Translations under genes and position numbers: made by a program
From: Silurus meridionalis
Lineage: Eukaryota; Chordata; Actinopteri; Siluriformes; Siluridae
Length of the DNA stretch: 64,000 nucleotides
Assembly: GCF_014805685.1 (NCBI RefSeq)
Contig: NC_060906.1
Coordinates: 16,402,164 to 16,466,163 of the forward strand
Reading direction: 5' to 3'
The notes under the pieces: generated by a model
The model's database searches: none
Told to the model about the DNA's origin: nothing
The model's input: only the letters and a program-made list of their open reading frames with translations
Shown here: positions 12,857-58,517 of the stretch, one piece after another
How positions within the stretch are numbered: position 1 is the first letter of the stretch
How the letters are laid out: each line of letters opens with the position of its first letter

Positions 12857-15800
12857 TGTCTTGGCTGGTGGTAATTAAAGCATGTTCTTCTCGGTGGGAT
12901 GCAGTAGAGGTCTAGCTGATTGCTCCGTGCCATCGCCATCTCTAAATGCGCTGTGAATGAGACAGACAGGAGAGAGAGCGCAGGGAGCAGCATGCTGATT
13001 AAAATCATATTTCCTCTCCGTCTTGGCCCAATCTGCCCTGATTTGCCTTGCTGATTAGCACTTACTCACAGCAAACCAGGAGATCCAATCAAAACCAGGA
13101 AACTGGCCATTACTGTACATGCCAACATACAGGTTTATTCAAACAAATTGTTTAATACACTTTGAATCTCCCAAAATACACTACATCAGCTGAAAAAAAA
13201 AACATCTTTACACCCTTTTTGCCTGTAATTAAAAGAGCCTATCAATCTTTAGAAATTCATCATATTCAAACTAAAATCATCACAAGCCATTCAGTGCTAA
13301 CTGACTGACTTACTGCTTATAAAAAAGCTCATATTTGCTTGAAGAAAGACATTAATGAGATTGCAGGTTCAGTATTTGTTCTGTCATACAGTACTATCAG
13401 TGATTTATTGAATAGTAGGCAAAGCTGCAAAAAATATACCATAACACCTGACCCTAGTAAGTATAACGAGTGAGATTTCGGTATCAGACTCTCAGTTTGC
13501 TTTGTCATATTCTCAGAGATTTACTTAACATTCACTCTGCCTGTCAAAATATAATGCAAGCTTAACATTACATTTGCAGGTTTTGTGTTTAAATGTTTGC
13601 AGGTAGCATTTCATTCTTTAATAACTAGCCTTTGTGATCCTTCCAAATGTATAGCAGCACTATTTTTCACTTTTTACAGATCATAAGATGCATTTTGTGC
13701 TTAAATTAGTAAGTAAATATAGGTGAAATTAACAGAGTTGATGGGTTATTATTAGAGCTTATTAGTAGATTCTATTCATATGCATAATAAGCACATACAA
13801 TTAAATGCACATAAGTTGTTTTCAATGCTTAAAATGTCTTATTTCAAAATGCCTTATACATATTTGTAAGTGTAATATCAACAGAACACAAATCACCTCA
13901 AAATGATAAAATTAAATAAAACTTTAACTCTATGGTGTGCACAATATTCATCTAAAAGTGCTAATTCTGCTCTAAACATTAAGACAACATCTATATTTTT
14001 TTTGTCAAGGTGTGGAAAAAAGAAAAGAGTTACAATTGTGTTTTTGGACATTTGCATTTCTATTTAAAATAGAGAGAATAGCCGCTTGATCAAGGTGTAT
14101 GCAGTAAGTCAATCATTTAGAGACACACACATACACACCTCTGCTCAGCCTGTGGAGAGCAGGCATGGTGAACACCTCAGGCTGCTATGGTGCAGCGAAT
14201 GTGCTGTAATTGGCAGGTGTGGTGTGAAAGAAGGCAGACAGGCAGAGCTGCTAGGTGGCCTGATCTGTGAATTCGCTATCAGCTACAAGGTTCATAGTAA
14301 TATTTTCATCCCTGTCACCTGACATTACATGGTCTTTCTTTAGGTTGAATTTAGAGCATTAATTTAGAGCGTGTTTCATCATTATAACGATCACATTTTC
14401 AAGTAGACACACTGTATGTCTATGTGCGTCATTAGCAATGAGAAGGTTTACGAGACGAAGAAAAAGACAAGAAATCAGATGCTTTTTTAAAAGACTATTA
14501 TATCAAATTGATTTTGTTTTTTACATGGCTAGTGTGGCTATTGACAAAGAATACTCAAAGAAAAGAGAGGCAAAAGCCTCCTAAGACTACCCCTCTCTAT
14601 CCCCCCCAAACATTCATTTGTGTTTAGACTGCTTTAATTGCATGTTGAAAGGGTCGGTCATGGCCTGGTGTTACCCAACAGCAGGGATCAATGGGCCGAA
14701 AGCTTTTCTTTGTCCGTGAAAATGACGTTCCTCTTCCTCCCTTGGTGGACACATCGTCTCAGGGAGGTTTTGCCTCTTCTGTCTTTGTCAGAGAAGACTT
14801 CTAGCACCTCGGTTGCCATTGACAACGTGTTGGTCAGATCTCCTGCCGTTGCCAGGCATCATTAAGACTTGCTGGCATGAGCTTCTCTGTCTCCACGAGT
14901 AGGCCTTGTACAGGGAAACGGCAATTAAAGATCCTCTCGGCTTGATGGAGGAGAATGATGCCCTGATATGGTGGGAGTCGAAGGGAGAGAGGGATGGAAG
15001 GGAAGGAGAAGAAGATGGTGAGAATGTGACTGTATTCTTGGTCTGTTTTTTTTCGGGTGAATGAAGTGCCTGTCTGTCTAATGGAGGGTGACTGATACGT
15101 TGTTTGGTTGAAGACATCATCATGGATAATGTTCATGCCATGTGAAATGTCTCGTTAGCTCTAAAAAGTGTACATATACAGTACATTTTAGACAGTTTTA
15201 TTTATGTCACCTTTATTAAAAAAAAATTCTCTAATGGTATTGGGACCCCAAATCTTTGTGAATTACTGCAAAGCATTAACTTATAAGGGTCCTCTTGAAC
15301 GGCTTGGAATTGAGTTTTGGACAACAAGCGGAGCATTCAGATACTATTATTGTCAAGATGCTAATCTTACCTACAGCCTAATTTCAGACAGAGCTGTTTT
15401 TCATGCTCTCTGTCTCTCTAGGAGTCTCAGGATAAAGTCACTGGAGCCTGTGCTCTTGTTGGACGACGCAGTTACATGGCCAGTCGTGCAGCTAATCAAG
15501 AAGAGCTCTGGTGTTTGTGCCCAGAGAGCAGATGAAAGCGAGAAAACACCATTAGCCTCAACTCACAGCTCTCAAGGCTGATTGGAATTCTTCCTGATGA
15601 TTCTGCAAGCATCTCTGAATTACTGCAGGCACACAACACACAAACACATCCATTCTGCAGTCACCCAGAGTGAGTCAGGCCATTTGACGCAGGCAGTGAT
15701 AAAGCCTGAAGTCCTTGTCAAGCTTCTAATTGAGCCATGTTCCAGACATCAGTCGCCACCAATCAGATGCTGCCTTCTTTATTTGTTTGTTCATTCGGAT

Positions 15801-17007
15801 GCTCTATGGAAGCTACGACATCGACTTTAAGACTATAAGAAGGCTTATGTTTAGCATTCTGACATGAGGAAAAAAAGTTAAATGAAAAATGTCTTATGAC
15901 ACATGCCTGATGTTTAAAGGCTTTAGACAAGGAACAACCATCACAGCAAATCAAATGCGTCTCATCATATAAGTGTTAACTTGTTTGAGGGACATTCACA
16001 TGACTGAAGGTTTAGTACCGGACAGAAGAGATATTCGAAGTTCCTAATTTTGTACAATATTACAAATCTTAGGTCACTAGCTGATTAAAAATTCAAGAAT
16101 TCAAGAGGATGAATCAAATAACCCCTAATATACTTTAGATGATTCCTCAGATGAAAGAGGAACTGGAATTATTATATAATCCAAAAAAATGTTTAACCCT
16201 AAACCCTATTACGATGCTCTCAGAATAATACAAAAATCTAAAGTTAGATCCTGAAGAAGGAATTAAAAACCTTGAAAGAATTTACTATCAAAGAACCCAT
16301 TTTCAATAACAACAATCCACATTTTAATAATTGACATTTTATCCAAGGTTGCTAGTGTAAATCTATTCAGAACTTTTAATACTTGTAAGAAAACATATAA
16401 GCACTGACGTATCAATGAGGGGACAGAGTGTGACATTCATTCAGAATGCCACCTGCTTCTACATGCATTATAATTAAAAGAAAAAACATCCAGTGTGACC
16501 ATATTAACAAACTCCAGAAATGGACTCATGTTCTGGGGACAAATGCACAAAAAGGAAGCATTTTTTATCAGCTGGATAAAAACCGTGACACAGACCTTTG
16601 CCATAAACATACAAGAATAAAAAGCTTGTAATGCCGGTGATATAACAGTAAATTCCACTCCTATGTACAATAAATTTCTATGAAAGGTTATAAAGGTTAA
16701 GCTTGGTATTAGAAACACGATGAGCAGTGTTTTTACGCTTTGGTATGAAATCAACCGAACTCCAATCACATCCCCCCTCACTTGTTTGAGATCTTATGAA
16801 TTTTGCATGCGATGAACAGGGCATAGCTCTGTATGTGTATCATCGGTTGAATTATAAAAAGTGTTTGTTTTAGAGTCAGACCGACTCATAAACTGGAATT
16901 TGACGTTTGGAGGAAAAAGACGTGGATGTGCACAAGTCTGTCTTTTGAGAGAGCAGTCATTAAGGTTTAAAACTGCAGTCCCTGTCTCGGCCGTCCGCCA
17001 AATAATG

Positions 17008-17008
<1 letters not shown>

Positions 17009-17051
<43 letters not shown>
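17009..17051. repeat. (GA)n microsatellite
   Basis: About 21 GA units. Confidence 0.95.
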
Positions 17052-17055
<4 letters not shown>

Positions 17056-17459
17056 CGAACAAGCAAGGTGGAAAAGCAGAAAGCTTGCACAGGCTGCTTT
17101 GGGACTGTGAAGCTGCATGGCCCACTTTATGCAGGGGAGCACTGTATCATATTATATGAGACAGATGGGAGCTTGGCAAGAATACTAAGCAGTGTTTTCC
17201 CCATTTATGGCCAGACTAAGTTTGCTAGCAGTGGCTGGGGCACAACTTGGAGCTCGGACACATCGATCCGACCAGGTGAAGAAAGGACGAGCGCCTTCTA
17301 CCTCATATAGCATCCTTGTATGAGTGATATATCAGTGAAAAGACGCTGAGCTTGTATGTACAGTACCAGGAGTGGACGTGCATTCACAAAGGACTTCCAT
17401 AGAAATGAATCGAAGGGTTTTTTGTTTTGTTGTTGTTGCTTTCATGTCCTCTAGCTTTG

Positions 17460-17462
<3 letters not shown>

Positions 17463-17522
<60 letters not shown>
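17463..17522. repeat. (CA)n microsatellite
   Basis: About 30 CA units. Confidence 0.95.
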
Positions 17523-17527
<5 letters not shown>

Positions 17528-17760
17528 ACAAATAGATACAGACATGAAACGCACACAAACAGCAGTCATTGTGGTAACTAGATTGTCTGTAAAACACACA
17601 ATATGTGTACACTTTTGTACACTAGAGCAATTGAGACACCATCGATCTATGCTTTATTCTGATATCAGATTTCATATATGAGAAAACAAGTATTTAACAC
17701 AATAAATCAAATGTGGTATGTGGTGTTTATACAATTTTTTCTTTCTTGTTTTTTTGCCAG

Positions 17761-17884
17761 AAAATGGTTTTTGAGGAAGAGCATTCTCACTGAACACAAA
17801 ATAAGGGACATTTCAGCCAAAACCCAGGAACGCAGGAGGAGAGCTTTAGACACCGCTACCCCACCCTCACTCAGCTAATCTCAG
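17761..17884 (+). other. myt1l: Candidate non-coding 5' UTR exon of myt1l
   Basis: A 124-nt segment bounded by a strong pyrimidine-rich acceptor (TTTTTTTGCCAG ending at 17760) and a donor CAG|GTAGCA at 17885. It lies 225 nt upstream of the exon that opens with the myt1l ATG. It contains a short upstream ORF (MVFEEEHSH, stop). That myt1l has non-coding 5' exons is known for the mammalian gene; that this segment is one of them is inferred from splice sites alone. Confidence 0.4.
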
Positions 17885-18109
17885 GTAGCACTGCTTAGAA
17901 TGTACTGGCTCAAACACTTTGCCTAAATTTTAAGTGCTTAGGCAAGTCAAAATGCAAAGTTGGAAATCGAGTTTGAAAAGTTTTCCCTCATTCAGAGATA
18001 TACACTTACTCTTAATGACAGCTCTAATGAGAAATAGTCACAAAAAGCATGAACTAGAAGTATGATCCAATCCAGATATCTTCATGATGATGGACGTTCT
18101 GTTTTGCAG

Positions 18110-52367
<34,258 letters not shown>

Positions 52368-53594
52368 CTCCCTGAGCCACTGCCTCATTTTGTTTTATTT
52401 TTTTAAGGGCTTGCAGTAAGCAAGTGCCGATAAGCAAAAAGAAAGAAAAAAACAACTGGGGAAAAATATGTAAAAAGTATGGATAATGATTATGATTTTT
52501 TTGCTGCTGTAATTAATTGTATTATCCTTCATTATTTATTTTATTCTGTTATGCTTTTGAGGAGAAAAAAAAAAACATGAATTATTTGTTGCCTTGCTTT
52601 AAAAATGATTACCAATGGCAAATGTTTTGAGGAACATTCATGTTTTGTACATTTTTCATATGACCTGACATAATGTGATGTATTGTTTATAGCTGCTAAT
52701 GTATGCACATTTTAGTGTATATGTATTTATTAATTGTAAACAAAAAAAAAATCATTGTTTTACAAAAAAACAAAAAAAAAAAGCTTAACGGCAAGAAGGA
52801 TAGACATAAGTGTTGAAAATGTGGTAAGGGGTTTCCATAACAGGTCATAAAGGGCAATCAGCTAACATAAGCTTTTCCTTTTATAACTAAGAGGAATTCA
52901 AAGCGTACAGTGTAGGTTGTTCAGCGTATGTTAAACTGCATATTTCTTTTAATAACATGAAAGAATTTAATAGAGGTTTGTCATTGTGTTCAGAAAACAT
53001 TTTGCAGCAGTCAGTGTGGGCACGCTAATGAATTACACATGTCGGTCTTTTATTTGTTTCATTTTCAAAATGTAAAAACGATCAAAAGATTTTTTTTGTG
53101 AAACATCATGACACGGAAACCCACTGGTGCAAATCCCCAGATTGTGAGAGAAATATTTCATCTTTCAACTTCGACCATATTGTATATTCTCCAAATGTAA
53201 TTCCCATTTGGTTAATTCCAATCACTATGGATAATATAAAGGAGACAATCCAGCATAAATTATGAATTTATTATGAGCATTAAAAAGAAGTATTAGTAGG
53301 TAGTGAAATAGCATATCAGCAATATATGACAAAGAATCAATCATTTATTTAGATATGGGATGCAAACGTTCGGGTATATGCAATTTTCTTATTGTGAACA
53401 TCACAGGATACTGATGAATCTTTTTACTAAATGTAAAGTATTGAGTTTTGTATAAATCTTTTACTGCAACCATGTTTTCGGGTTTTAAACATGAGTGATC
53501 AAATCCAAATGGATGAATGCATATGCATTATAATTTTACATTTCTCATGCTCTGTTTTGCACAGGGACACCTTTGTTTCCATGTTTTGATGTTA

Positions 53595-53597
<3 letters not shown>

Positions 53598-53674
<77 letters not shown>
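53598..53674. repeat. (TA)n microsatellite in myt1l 3' UTR
   Basis: About 38 TA units. Confidence 0.95.
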
Positions 53675-53675
<1 letters not shown>

Positions 53676-55151
53676 CAAATGGGTGGGGAGGTGCCCAGAA
53701 GTTTGAATCGGAAATGTTTATTGGTTTGTGAATGTTAAAATAAGTATGTGCTGGACTTACAGGGTTAACATCACCATCAAATACATCACTATTGCAATCT
53801 AATGCATTGTCATGTAAAAAAACAAAAAAACAAAAAACAAACAAAAAACATTTGTATAACAGCATCAGATGCAAAGCACGTGACATGTTTCTCTGTCAGT
53901 GTTGCAGTCATAAGTATTATGGGTATGTCATTTCAGAGTACCATGTATGAAGGGCAGTATTTATTACATTTGTGAAAATCTGTATTTTATTATCACTTTC
54001 TTGATTTATTTTATCTTTTTTTCTTTCCTCTTTTTTGTCTATGGTGAATCCGAAGCACTTTAAAGTCTGAGAATCATGGAAACGGGAGTAAGGTTTTACA
54101 GAAGCTTTTAAATAACTTGGACAATGTTGACATGTTGTACAGGCCTAAAATCCTCAATGAACCATTGATGGATGGCTATTAGAGTAATTGGTTCCAGAGC
54201 GAGCAGAAACGTTCACTGGCGTGACCAGTAGAAATGACTTCACGATGCATAAGGGAAACTATATGTGCACTCAAGAGTTGTAGACAGAAATGCACTTGAC
54301 CTCAACATATTAAACTCCCCAAGCATGTCCCCATGTTTTTTTTTTTGGTTCTTTTTTAATATTGACAACACATGCAGGCATTAAGCAGTATTGTATTAAT
54401 GCTTCAGTTTAGTGGTTTAAGAGTCGGTTGTGTATAATAAGCATGATTTTCATAAAATACATCAGGTTACCATGCTGTCACCACTAGCTCTTTTTCTTTA
54501 TTCGTTTTTAGGCTAGCACGGCATTTTTTTTCAAGAATTTCACGCCAAGGTGCTAATCATTCTCATGTTTCATGCATTCGAACAGAATAACAGATCAGCT
54601 CCTCTCTCTTCTCTCCAAAGCTTTGTGTATGCAGCTGCCGATGTAGTAATGCTTCTAATAGACTGATAGCAAAAATTTTTTCCAATCATAACCTCTCATT
54701 ACTAATTAAGCAGGAAAAAGGACAATAAGCACAATTTTGCTGCTCACCTTTTGTTCAAACATATTGTAGTATCGAATTTTAAAAAATGTTATCTGTAACT
54801 ATTTAAATAGAAAACACTAAGTACAGTATCACATGCCTGAATGCAGAGTACTTTTCTTATTATTAATTGTCAATTCATCAGGTTTCAAGTTTCCATTTGA
54901 AGAGGACTTCAACGAATCATTTTCAAAGCAGGATTTTATATTCGAAAAAGAAACATGGCTTTTTCTTATCTTGCTCTCTAACTCTAGCTCTTTCTCTCTT
55001 TTTTTATTACATAGCATGATTTTGGTTGATATGATACTTTTGGTTGATATGATACTGTAAATGTTTAAGATCACAAGTTGCAGTGATATTTCATTCTGAA
55101 ATTGTGAACTTTGTACAATTTTTATTATGCTGGTGTTGACATCTCTTAATC

Positions 55152-55157
55152 AATAAA
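55152..55157 (+). terminator. Poly(A) signal AATAAA, probable myt1l 3' end
   Basis: Canonical hexamer followed within 10-20 nt by TTGTGTTG, which resembles a downstream GU-rich element. Transposon-derived sequence dominates soon after it. Confidence 0.5.
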
Positions 55158-55351
55158 ACTTGTGTTGCCACATGGCATAGCTCCTTGTCTTAAATGTTTT
55201 AAAATACACCTAAAATACAAGTCAACACTGACGGGGAACAACCAAGGAGTCAACAAAAAGCAACTTTTTAATATACTTCAAACATAAATGAAGAAATTAT
55301 TGAAAATAAATAAACTATTTCAGACATTAGACAGTTATCTAATTTATATAC

Positions 55352-55482
55352 TTAGCAGTTGAGTGTTAAGGGGCTTGCTAAAGGGTACAGCAATGGCAGG
55401 TTGGGGGTTGTAGGATTTAAACACACATTCTTCAAATAACCATTAAGGCCACCATCTTAACCACTGATCTACCACTGATGGT
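55352..55482 (-). mobile_element. tRNA-derived SINE
   Basis: On the minus strand: A-box-like GGTAGATCAGTGG, B-box-like GTTTAAATCC, and the tail block CCTTTAGCAAGCCCCTTAAC. Related to 61014-61250. Confidence 0.65.
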
Positions 55483-55778
55483 TCTGACATACCATACAAA
55501 CCAGACACTTGAACAGACTTGCAGTCAGCTGGACCTCACAGAGTCTTCTTTCTTGTAGCCCAGTGCTTCCCAAGTATTCATTCTGTTTTCAGATGTTTGT
55601 TTTGTGATGTAACCCTGTTTAGCTAGCATGTTATTATTAGCTGCTTTTGTTAATAGCAGTATTTTTTGTTGTTATTATTAATATTATTATTGTTATTACT
55701 ATTGAACTCCTTGAGGTAAACTACAATCAATACCTGAAAATATTTTTAAATAGGAAACTTTAATGTGTACTGTGTGTA

Positions 55779-55887
55779 CAGTGGTCCCCGGAACTCTTGG
55801 GGGTTACGTTCTAAGACTCCCCGCGAGTTCCGAAAATCTGCGAATTTTGGATGCACTCCCGCCGACCCATGGTACCTTAGTGAATTC
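55779..55887. mobile_element. Possible fragment of another DNA transposon
   Basis: ACAGTGGTCCCCGGAACTC and CCCCGCGAGTTCCGAAAATC resemble one end of a pogo/Kolobok-like family. Only one end is present and the hAT element is inserted beside it. Confidence 0.35.
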
Positions 55888-55895
55888 ATCTAGAC

Positions 55896-56248
55896 CAGGG
55901 GTCACCGACCATTTTGAAACTGAGAGCTACTTCTTGGGTACCGAGTAATGTGAAGGGCTAACAGTTTGATACACACAAGTCGAAATAACACTTCTGAAAT
56001 AACAAATTTGCTTAATTTAATTTTTTTAATTATATGTTATTATTAATTAATGATATTCGTCTATATCTAGTCATCTATATTTTAATATAGTCATTTTCAA
56101 ATTCACACTAATGCAAGTGTGATTTAAAAAAAAGAATACCAACAAAAAATGTTTTCATGCAGCTCACTGGTAAGTAGCGCTATGGTAAGCTATTTTTAGA
56201 AAAGGGTGACTCATGTGGTCCTTGCGGGCACCATGTTGGTGACCCCTA
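55896..56248. mobile_element. 353-bp hAT-like non-autonomous element with perfect 8-bp TSD
   Basis: Terminal inverted repeats CAGGGGTCACCGACC and GTTGGTGACCCCTA. They are flanked by identical ATCTAGAC at 55888-55895 and 56249-56256. The 8-bp duplication and CAGGGG ends define the hAT superfamily. No coding capacity. Confidence 0.85.
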
Positions 56249-56269
56249 ATCTAGACATTATGTCACTTT

Positions 56270-56735
56270 AATAATGAACAGCAGTTTTCCTACATAATAA
56301 CGACCGCAAACACGCCACCAAGATGACAACTGCCTTGCTGAGGAAGCTGAAAGTGATTAAGTGGCCAAGGTTGTCTCCAGACCTGAACCCTATTGTACAC
56401 CTGTGATGCATTTTCAAGCAGAAAGTGAAGAAGTGCCATGTGTCTAACCAGCCAACAGCTCCGTGTTGTCATTATGGAGAAGTGGAAAGGGATCCCAGCT
56501 CTGGGGTATTTCATGCCCAGGATAACTTACACTTAGGATGTACTCACTTTTGTTGGCAGCTATTTAGACAATAATGGCTGTATGTTGAGTTATATTCAGA
56601 GGACAGTAAATCTATGCTATACACTGACGACTCTAAAATATATCCAAGTTTCATTTCTACAGAAGTATCCCTTGAGAACATATACTAAATGGTGAAACGT
56701 GAGGGGTGTACTTACTTCTGTGAGATACTGTACTA
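56270..56735 (+). mobile_element. Tc1/mariner transposase 3' fragment, third group
   Basis: From about 56296 the + strand reads NNDRKHATKMTTALLRKLKV then IKWPRLSPDLNPI, the region holding the second and third catalytic positions of Tc1-like DDE transposases. It is soon interrupted by a stop. The 3' end GGGGTGTACTTACTTCTGTG resembles the family's terminal repeat. Confidence 0.8.
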
Positions 56736-57180
56736 GGAATAGTGTATATTACATTGGGTGTAGGGCATAGTGTCTAGATGGTGAGGTGCAATGTACATGG
56801 AATAAGGTTACACTCCATTCCTCTCATTTTTTCCCATTCAGCAACAGACAAGATCACTGATGGAATCCTCAAGAAAGGAGGTGCAACTATATAAGGGAAG
56901 AAAATACAATCAGTAAGTGTTGTTACAGGCTATGACAAAACCACAACTCTGTTCAGAGGAAGTCGTCCACCAAGTATCAGTTAGCAGGTAAAGAGGGGAT
57001 TAGTCAGATGGTCCCATGTTTCAAGCAATAACACAATGTGGTCAGTTTGAAGGAACCACATAAGTACTGTACGATTTTGCTAGCAACAGAAATGGAAATT
57101 AGATATACTGAATAATAAGTTGTACATTTCTAGACTTGTTTATTATGCTGTAACATGTAAACGGAAGACAGTATGGTTAA

Positions 57181-57183
<3 letters not shown>

Positions 57184-57235
<52 letters not shown>
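57184..57235. repeat. (TG)n microsatellite abutting a SUN exon acceptor
   Basis: The TG run is followed by TATGTAG and then the exon that encodes GATVITSS. Confidence 0.95.
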
Positions 57236-57239
<4 letters not shown>

Positions 57240-57241
57240 AG

Positions 57242-58517
57242 GTGCCACTGTGATAACCAGTTCATCGAGCTATCATCCCAAACACTGCAATGATTATGGT
57301 TTTTTTCTTAAGTATATGGTGCAAAAATTATTCATCTGAAACAGTTATACAGGTAACACACACTCTCTGACACATTCTGATTACTCGGATTATATAAATA
57401 AAAAGAAAATTGTTTCATTTTTGTCTCTAACTTTTTTATTGAACGCTGAAGTATATATAGTTAAATAAAACATAGCTTTAAACCATTCCTTTTCTACACA
57501 AAATGAACATGCGCTTATTTAACCATTAGCACTTGTGTGGGTGGTTTAGTAAATGTGTGTGCACGTGTGTGTTTATCTCTACAGTCAAAAATGTTCCCTG
57601 GTAAGTGCTGGGGGTTCAAAGGTTCTCAAGGGTACCTGGTCATCTCTCTCTCAACCTGTACGTATCACCCACATTACACTGGATCACCTGCCCCGAGTGC
57701 TCGCACCAGATGGCTACATCCAGTCTGCACCAAAACACTTTGTAGTTTCTGTGAGTTGACATAAACACATGAATATGTTAACTATCAGACATAAAAAAAC
57801 AAAAATAACGTGCTTATAAATGTTACAATTTTTGATGGATCTCAAGTTCCACAATAATAACAATAATAAATGTGTTCTACTAAAGATTTTATTACCTTTC
57901 TATTAGGGAATGACTAATAAGGAAGGTAAAGAAGAATATCTCAGAATTTTACTTTTGATCTGTATGGAGAATCATCTCAGACCTTTAGAAAAAAAATTAA
58001 TACACAAATTTGTATGTTAATTTACACAACAATGGCTGTATGTTGAGTTATTTTCAGACAATAAGTAAATCTGTACTGCTGTACAAGCTGCACATTGACT
58101 ACTCTAAAATATTTATATAACAATAATATAGTAAAAATAATTCTATTTTGCATACATTTTAATTAAGTTTGTCATTTTCAACCTGACACACAGTGTAAAG
58201 TCAAATTTGTAAAATATTCTGTTGAATTTCAATTTCTTAGTATTTTGTACATTCCAGTGTACTTCAGCTGTTTTGAACTTCACATGTTTGTGTAAAACAT
58301 GATAATCCATGCTATATAAAATCTACTTGAGTGTCTGTAAATGTTTGTGATATTTGATGCAATAAGTCTATTGTATTGTGGTGTTTTTCAGGACCCCCTG
58401 AACGTGGAGTATAGCCTGGTAATGCTGAAGATCTTCAGTATTCGGGGTCATCATGAATATACCTGTGTGTATCGCTTCAGGATCCACAGCCAGCAAGAAA
58501 CCCACGAAGCAGGTTAA
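57242..58517 (+). CDS. SUN-domain protein, C-terminal exons with broken frame
   Basis: SUN proteins sit in the inner nuclear membrane and bind KASH peptides in LINC complexes. I see four SUN-like exons: about 57242-57300 (GATVITSSSSYHPK), 57585-57750 (MFPGKCWGFKGSQGYLVI, then HITLDHLPRVLAPDGYIQSA), about 57907-58011 (GMTNKEGKEEY, then FTFDLYGESSQTF) and 58392-58517 (LVMLKIFSIRGHHEYTCVYR, stop TAA 58515-58517). The second exon changes frame inside a CT run near 57647, and the third inside an A/T run near 57945. These are either base-calling indels or a decaying gene. No transmembrane or coiled-coil exons were found upstream. A spliceable segment at 56842-56912 may belong to it but does not join in phase. 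An AATAAA at 58531 follows the stop. The paralog (SUN3/SPAG4/SUN5-like) is not resolved. Confidence 0.75.
57585..57750 (+). CDS. SUN-domain exon with 2-nt frame break
   Basis: Acceptor CTCTACAG, donor TCT|GTGAGT. The first part reads FPGKCWGFKGSQGYLVIS in one frame. The second part reads SLSQPVRITHITLDHLPRV and SAPKHFVVS in another. The switch falls in TCTCTCTC; the two parts are offset by two bases, as if one CT unit were missing. Confidence 0.8.
57907..58011 (+). CDS. SUN-domain exon with 1-nt frame break
   Basis: Acceptor TTCTATTAG. It reads GMTNKEGKEEYL and then, one base out of register, FTFDLYGESSQTF, the SUN-core pattern LGxFTYDxxGxxxQTF. The donor is uncertain: GTATGT at 58012 follows an A8 run that may itself be miscounted. 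Confidence 0.6.
58025..58112 (+). mobile_element. Short Tc1-type 3' UTR fragment
   Basis: ACAACAATGGCTGTATGTTG and ACTACTCTAAAATAT closely match 56567-56643 of the Tc1 fragment upstream. It lies in a SUN-gene intron. Confidence 0.65.
58392..58517 (+). CDS. SUN-domain terminal exon
   Basis: The acceptor TTTTTCAG is followed by 42 intact codons ending TAA. The HHEYTCVYRFRIH block is the hallmark C-terminus of SUN domains (GHPEYTCLYRFRVHG). Confidence 0.85.
   Translation, partial: DPLNVEYSLVMLKIFSIRGHHEYTCVYRFRIHSQQETHEAG

Larger units (their letters stand above)
52368..55175 (+). other. myt1l: Probable 3' UTR of myt1l
   Basis: AT-rich, non-coding sequence running from the stop codon to the first well-placed AATAAA (55152) followed by a GT-rich stretch. 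It includes a long TA repeat at 53598-53674 and several A-runs. Its extent is inferred from the poly(A) signal only. Confidence 0.6.

Noticed and set aside
16090..16310. Possible decayed MITE (AAGAACC / GGTTTTT-like motifs)
   Set aside because: Ends could not be paired and no target duplication was found.
56842..56912. Extra upstream SUN-gene exon between CCCATTCAG and GTAAGT
   Set aside because: Splice sites are good, but it does not join the next exon in phase and shows no clear SUN similarity in its open frame.
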